From CAYLHB01 sp041908795 (GTDB lineage Bacteria > Patescibacteriota > Minisyncoccia > Phycocordibacterales > UBA12088), in assembly GCA_041908795.1 (NCBI GenBank), contig JAYRER010000012.1:1-15027 (forward strand): 15,027 nucleotides of DNA, given 5' to 3'. This document shows, in pieces, positions 13,325 through 15,027 of this stretch. A program made the translations under genes and the position numbers. Below the pieces are notes generated by a model. It was not told the DNA's origin. It saw only the letters and a program-made list of their open reading frames with translations, and made no database searches. Every line of letters begins with the position of its first letter. Position 1 is the stretch's first letter.

Positions 13325-14620
13325 TTACGAGTAATCGCGCTTCAAGGCGACCACCAAATCCGCAACATTAGCTCCAGTATACCCCATACGTACTCCCTGC
13401 TGTAAAGTGTGGAAAAAAGTGTACGAGTCGTTTGCTGTCAAACATGCACCTGCATCGAGCGCGTGGTGCGCCATGAGGTCTCTCGTCACGCGGTCTGCAA
13501 TACCCCCCGCGTACTCGGTGTTGTCGCGACCGTCGCTCGCAAACGAGAGCACGAGCTCATTGTCTGCAAGCTCCGGGAGCGCGCCAAGCGAGAGCTCTTC
13601 GTTGCGACCTCCCGTGCCGTTCCCTTGAATGGTGACCGTCGTCTCGCCTCCGTAGAATAGTGCGGTGCCGGTTTCCACCCCATGGAGGTCGCGGGCGATT
13701 ATCGCTCCCATCTCGCGCGCCTCGCCGTGCAGCGTCGCCGTCTGTACGACCGCCCTGTAGCCCAGCGCTTCGGCGCACTGAGCCATTGCAGTAAGCGCGG
13801 TCTCATTGGTGAGCACAAGAGTGTTCGTGACACGTGCGAAGAGCGCTTCATCTTTCGGCGTCTCAATCAGTGTTGTATCGTCGAAACCGATGTCGTGCGC
13901 ACCGTACCGTAGAAGGAGCGAACGCGCATCCTCGACAGTGGTCGTATCGCGCACACTTGCCCCCGAGGCGATGGTTGAGAGGTCATTGCCCGGCACGTCG
14001 GAAAAAAGGAGTGCAACAACCGTAGCGGGATGCGCCGCGGCGGCGAGGCCTCCTCCGCGCGCCCTCGAGAGGTGCTTGCGAATCGTATTGAGCTCGTGAA
14101 TGGTCGCACCGCGCGAAAAGAGGTGCTTCACCAACCGTTGCTCCTCGTCGACATTGTGGCGCACGGGGCACGTGAGGAGTGCGGAACCTCCACCGGAAAC
14201 CACCATGAGCACCAAATCACGCTCGCTCGCTCGTTCAAGGAGTGCGAGCATACGCGTGGTTGCTTCCACGTTTTGCTTAGATGCGAGTGGGTGTGTGCCT
14301 GCAACACAGGTGAGTGCTCCAAGCCCTTCTCTACAATGCACGTCGTAGATGAGCCCCTCAGTGATACGCTCCCCGAGAACGGTTTCAAGCGCCCTGCCCG
14401 CATCGAATGCACACTTCCCGACGGCAACAACGTAGACATGGTCGAACGAGTCGAGGTTGTACGTCGTTCCTGCGATAGTAAGCATCGAACCGTTCCTCTC
14501 AACTGACCTTTCAATTACCCGCGTAGTATCGAGCGCGAGAAGCGCTGCCTCGACACACGTGAGCGCATCACGCCGGAGAGGAGTAGCGGAGAGCGCATCT
14601 TTATTGAGTACTGAAGCCAT
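13325..14620 (-). CDS. Glycerate 2-kinase, DUF4147/MOFRL family
   Basis: 431 residues, normal for the class II (GckA/TtuD-like) glycerate kinases, which phosphorylate D-glycerate to 2-phosphoglycerate with ATP. The N-terminal DUF4147 domain (about 15-240) shows VYVVAVGKCAFDAGRALE, the CVAGTHPLAS block, LMVVSGGGSALLTCP, TIRKHLSRARGGGLA and LLFSDVPGNDLSTIASG. The C-terminal MOFRL domain (about 315-425) shows FYGGETTVTIQGNGTGGRNE and LSFASDGRDNTEYAGGIAD. Key blocks are intact. ATG 14620 is fixed by the -10 six bases upstream. It probably heads an operon with PEP synthase, linking glycerate to the enolase-PEP-pyruvate end of glycolysis, and is divergent from the DedA-like gene. Confidence 0.93.
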   Translation of the reverse strand: MASVLNKDALSATPLRRDALTCVEAALLALDTTRVIERSVERNGSMLTIAGTTYNLDSFDHVYVVAVGKCAFDAGRALETVLGERITEGLIYDVHCREGLGALTCVAGTHPLASKQNVEATTRMLALLERASERDLVLMVVSGGGSALLTCPVRHNVDEEQRLVKHLFSRGATIHELNTIRKHLSRARGGGLAAAAHPATVVALLFSDVPGNDLSTIASGASVRDTTTVEDARSLLLRYGAHDIGFDDTTLIETPKDEALFARVTNTLVLTNETALTAMAQCAEALGYRAVVQTATLHGEAREMGAIIARDLHGVETGTALFYGGETTVTIQGNGTGGRNEELSLGALPELADNELVLSFASDGRDNTEYAGGIADRVTRDLMAHHALDAGACLTANDSYTFFHTLQQGVRMGYTGANVADLVVALKRDYS

Positions 14621-14635
14621 ACGAAAAGTATACCA
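14621..14635 (-). promoter_or_regulatory. Extended -10 promoter, leaderless start for glycerate kinase
   Basis: Minus-strand TGG-TATACT (hexamer 14632-14627) followed by TTTCGT and ATG 14620: six-base gap. No good -35. Confidence 0.65.
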
Positions 14636-14637
14636 CG

Positions 14638-14650
14638 CTCCAAGTTGGAG
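14638..14650. promoter_or_regulatory. Perfect 13-bp dyad between divergent promoters
   Basis: CTCCAA-G-TTGGAG: 6-bp arms around one central base. The right arm is also the -35 hexamer of the DedA-like gene, and the left edge is five bases from the glycerate-kinase -10. A bound dimer could affect both promoters. Confidence 0.5.
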
Positions 14651-14679
14651 TTTTTGAGTGGTGCGGGTACAGTGGTCAT
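14645..14679 (+). promoter_or_regulatory. Promoter, leaderless start for DedA-like gene
   Basis: TTGGAG (14645-14650), 17-base spacer, TACAGT (14668-14673), GGTCAT, ATG 14680. Complete -35/-10 with the six-base gap. Confidence 0.65.
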
Positions 14680-15027
14680 ATGGAGGTACTGGTCCCCTAT
14701 GCGCTCATCGCGCTACTCGTGCTCGTGCAAGGTGGAGAGCTTGGTCTCATACTCGCCGGCTACTACGTCCATCTCGATCGCGTGGAACTTGTTCCCATAC
14801 TCCCGCTCATCGTTGCGTGTATGCTTGCAGGTGATGCACTGTGGTACTACTACGGATGCGAACTCTATCACCTCCCCCTATTCCGTCGCGCTGAACCGTG
14901 GCTCTCGCACATCGACCGCTACATCGAGCGTCGTCCCCTCCTCGTCGCACTCGTCGCACGTCTAAGCTACGGGCTCCACTACCTCGTGATCGCACGCTAC
15001 CGTGGGAGTGCAGTACCGCCACGAAAA
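14680..15027 (+). CDS. DedA/VTT-like membrane protein, 3' end cut off
   Basis: 116 codons are visible before the window ends. The product starts MEVLVPYALIALLVLVQGGE. The pattern resembles the N-terminal half of DedA (SNARE-associated/VTT) proteins: a first hydrophobic helix, then a Glu-Leu-Gly-Leu-Ile-Leu-Ala-Gly segment, then PLIVACMLAGDALWYYYG, matching the G-D-x-x-x-Y block that follows the second helix in DedA. A hydrophilic stretch (about 63-85) then leads into RRPLLVALVARLSYGLHYLV, where DedA proteins have the conserved Arg-Phe-x-Pro-Gly-x-R region; here it reads ARLSYGLHYL, a divergent version. DedA proteins act in membrane lipid flipping and homeostasis. The start rests on the complete leaderless promoter. 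Assignment is from partial sequence. Confidence 0.6.
   Translation, partial: MEVLVPYALIALLVLVQGGELGLILAGYYVHLDRVELVPILPLIVACMLAGDALWYYYGCELYHLPLFRRAEPWLSHIDRYIERRPLLVALVARLSYGLHYLVIARYRGSAVPPRK

Overview
The window looks like a chromosomal segment of an uncultivated, small-genome bacterium, most likely a member of Candidatus Patescibacteria (CPR, Parcubacteria-like). This is inferred from gene content: a single-pass anchored CAP/SCP protein, a YtxG/YtxH-like pair, an AI-2E-family permease, a cobalamin-dependent class II ribonucleotide reductase, PEP synthase and a MOFRL glycerate kinase, all on about 50% GC DNA. No marker gene in the window fixes the taxonomy. TGA ends the ribonucleotide reductase gene, which fits the standard bacterial code. 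No tRNA, rRNA, CRISPR array or mobile element was seen.

Layout: 1-195 holds the 5' part of a small acidic protein gene (-). 282-1553 is a soluble PAS histidine kinase (-), divergent from an OmpR/PhoB-type regulator (+, 1760-2440), with a repeat-rich control region between them. 2596-3654 is an AI-2E-family permease (-). 3722-4108 and 4159-4530 are a YtxH-like and a YtxG/DUF948-like membrane protein (-). 4651-5421 is an anchored surface protein (+), convergent and overlapping with a CAP-domain protein (-, 5387-6391). The CAP gene is divergent from a PCMT-family methyltransferase (+, 6465-7073). A 2-Cys peroxiredoxin (+, 7197-7793) converges on the ribonucleotide reductase (-, 7907-10300) across a strong bidirectional terminator. 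A 560-base intergenic region follows, with the reductase promoter, a DnaA-box match and several hairpins. PEP synthase (-, 10868-13291) lies downstream of glycerate kinase (-, 13325-14620) as a likely operon, which is divergent from a DedA-like membrane protein cut by the window edge (+, 14680-15027).

The most striking feature is transcriptional. Seven genes have a TANNNT -10 hexamer followed by exactly six bases and then the ATG, so transcription should begin at or next to the start codon (leaderless mRNAs). Several of these hexamers are of the extended TGn type. This pattern also fixes the start codons. Three divergent gene pairs are built this way, and one (glycerate kinase/DedA) has a perfect 13-bp dyad between its promoters.

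Functionally the window mixes envelope biology (CAP protein, anchored protein, YtxGH-like pair, permease, DedA), stress and repair (peroxiredoxin, PCMT), dNTP synthesis, and lower-glycolysis metabolism around 2-phosphoglycerate, PEP and pyruvate.
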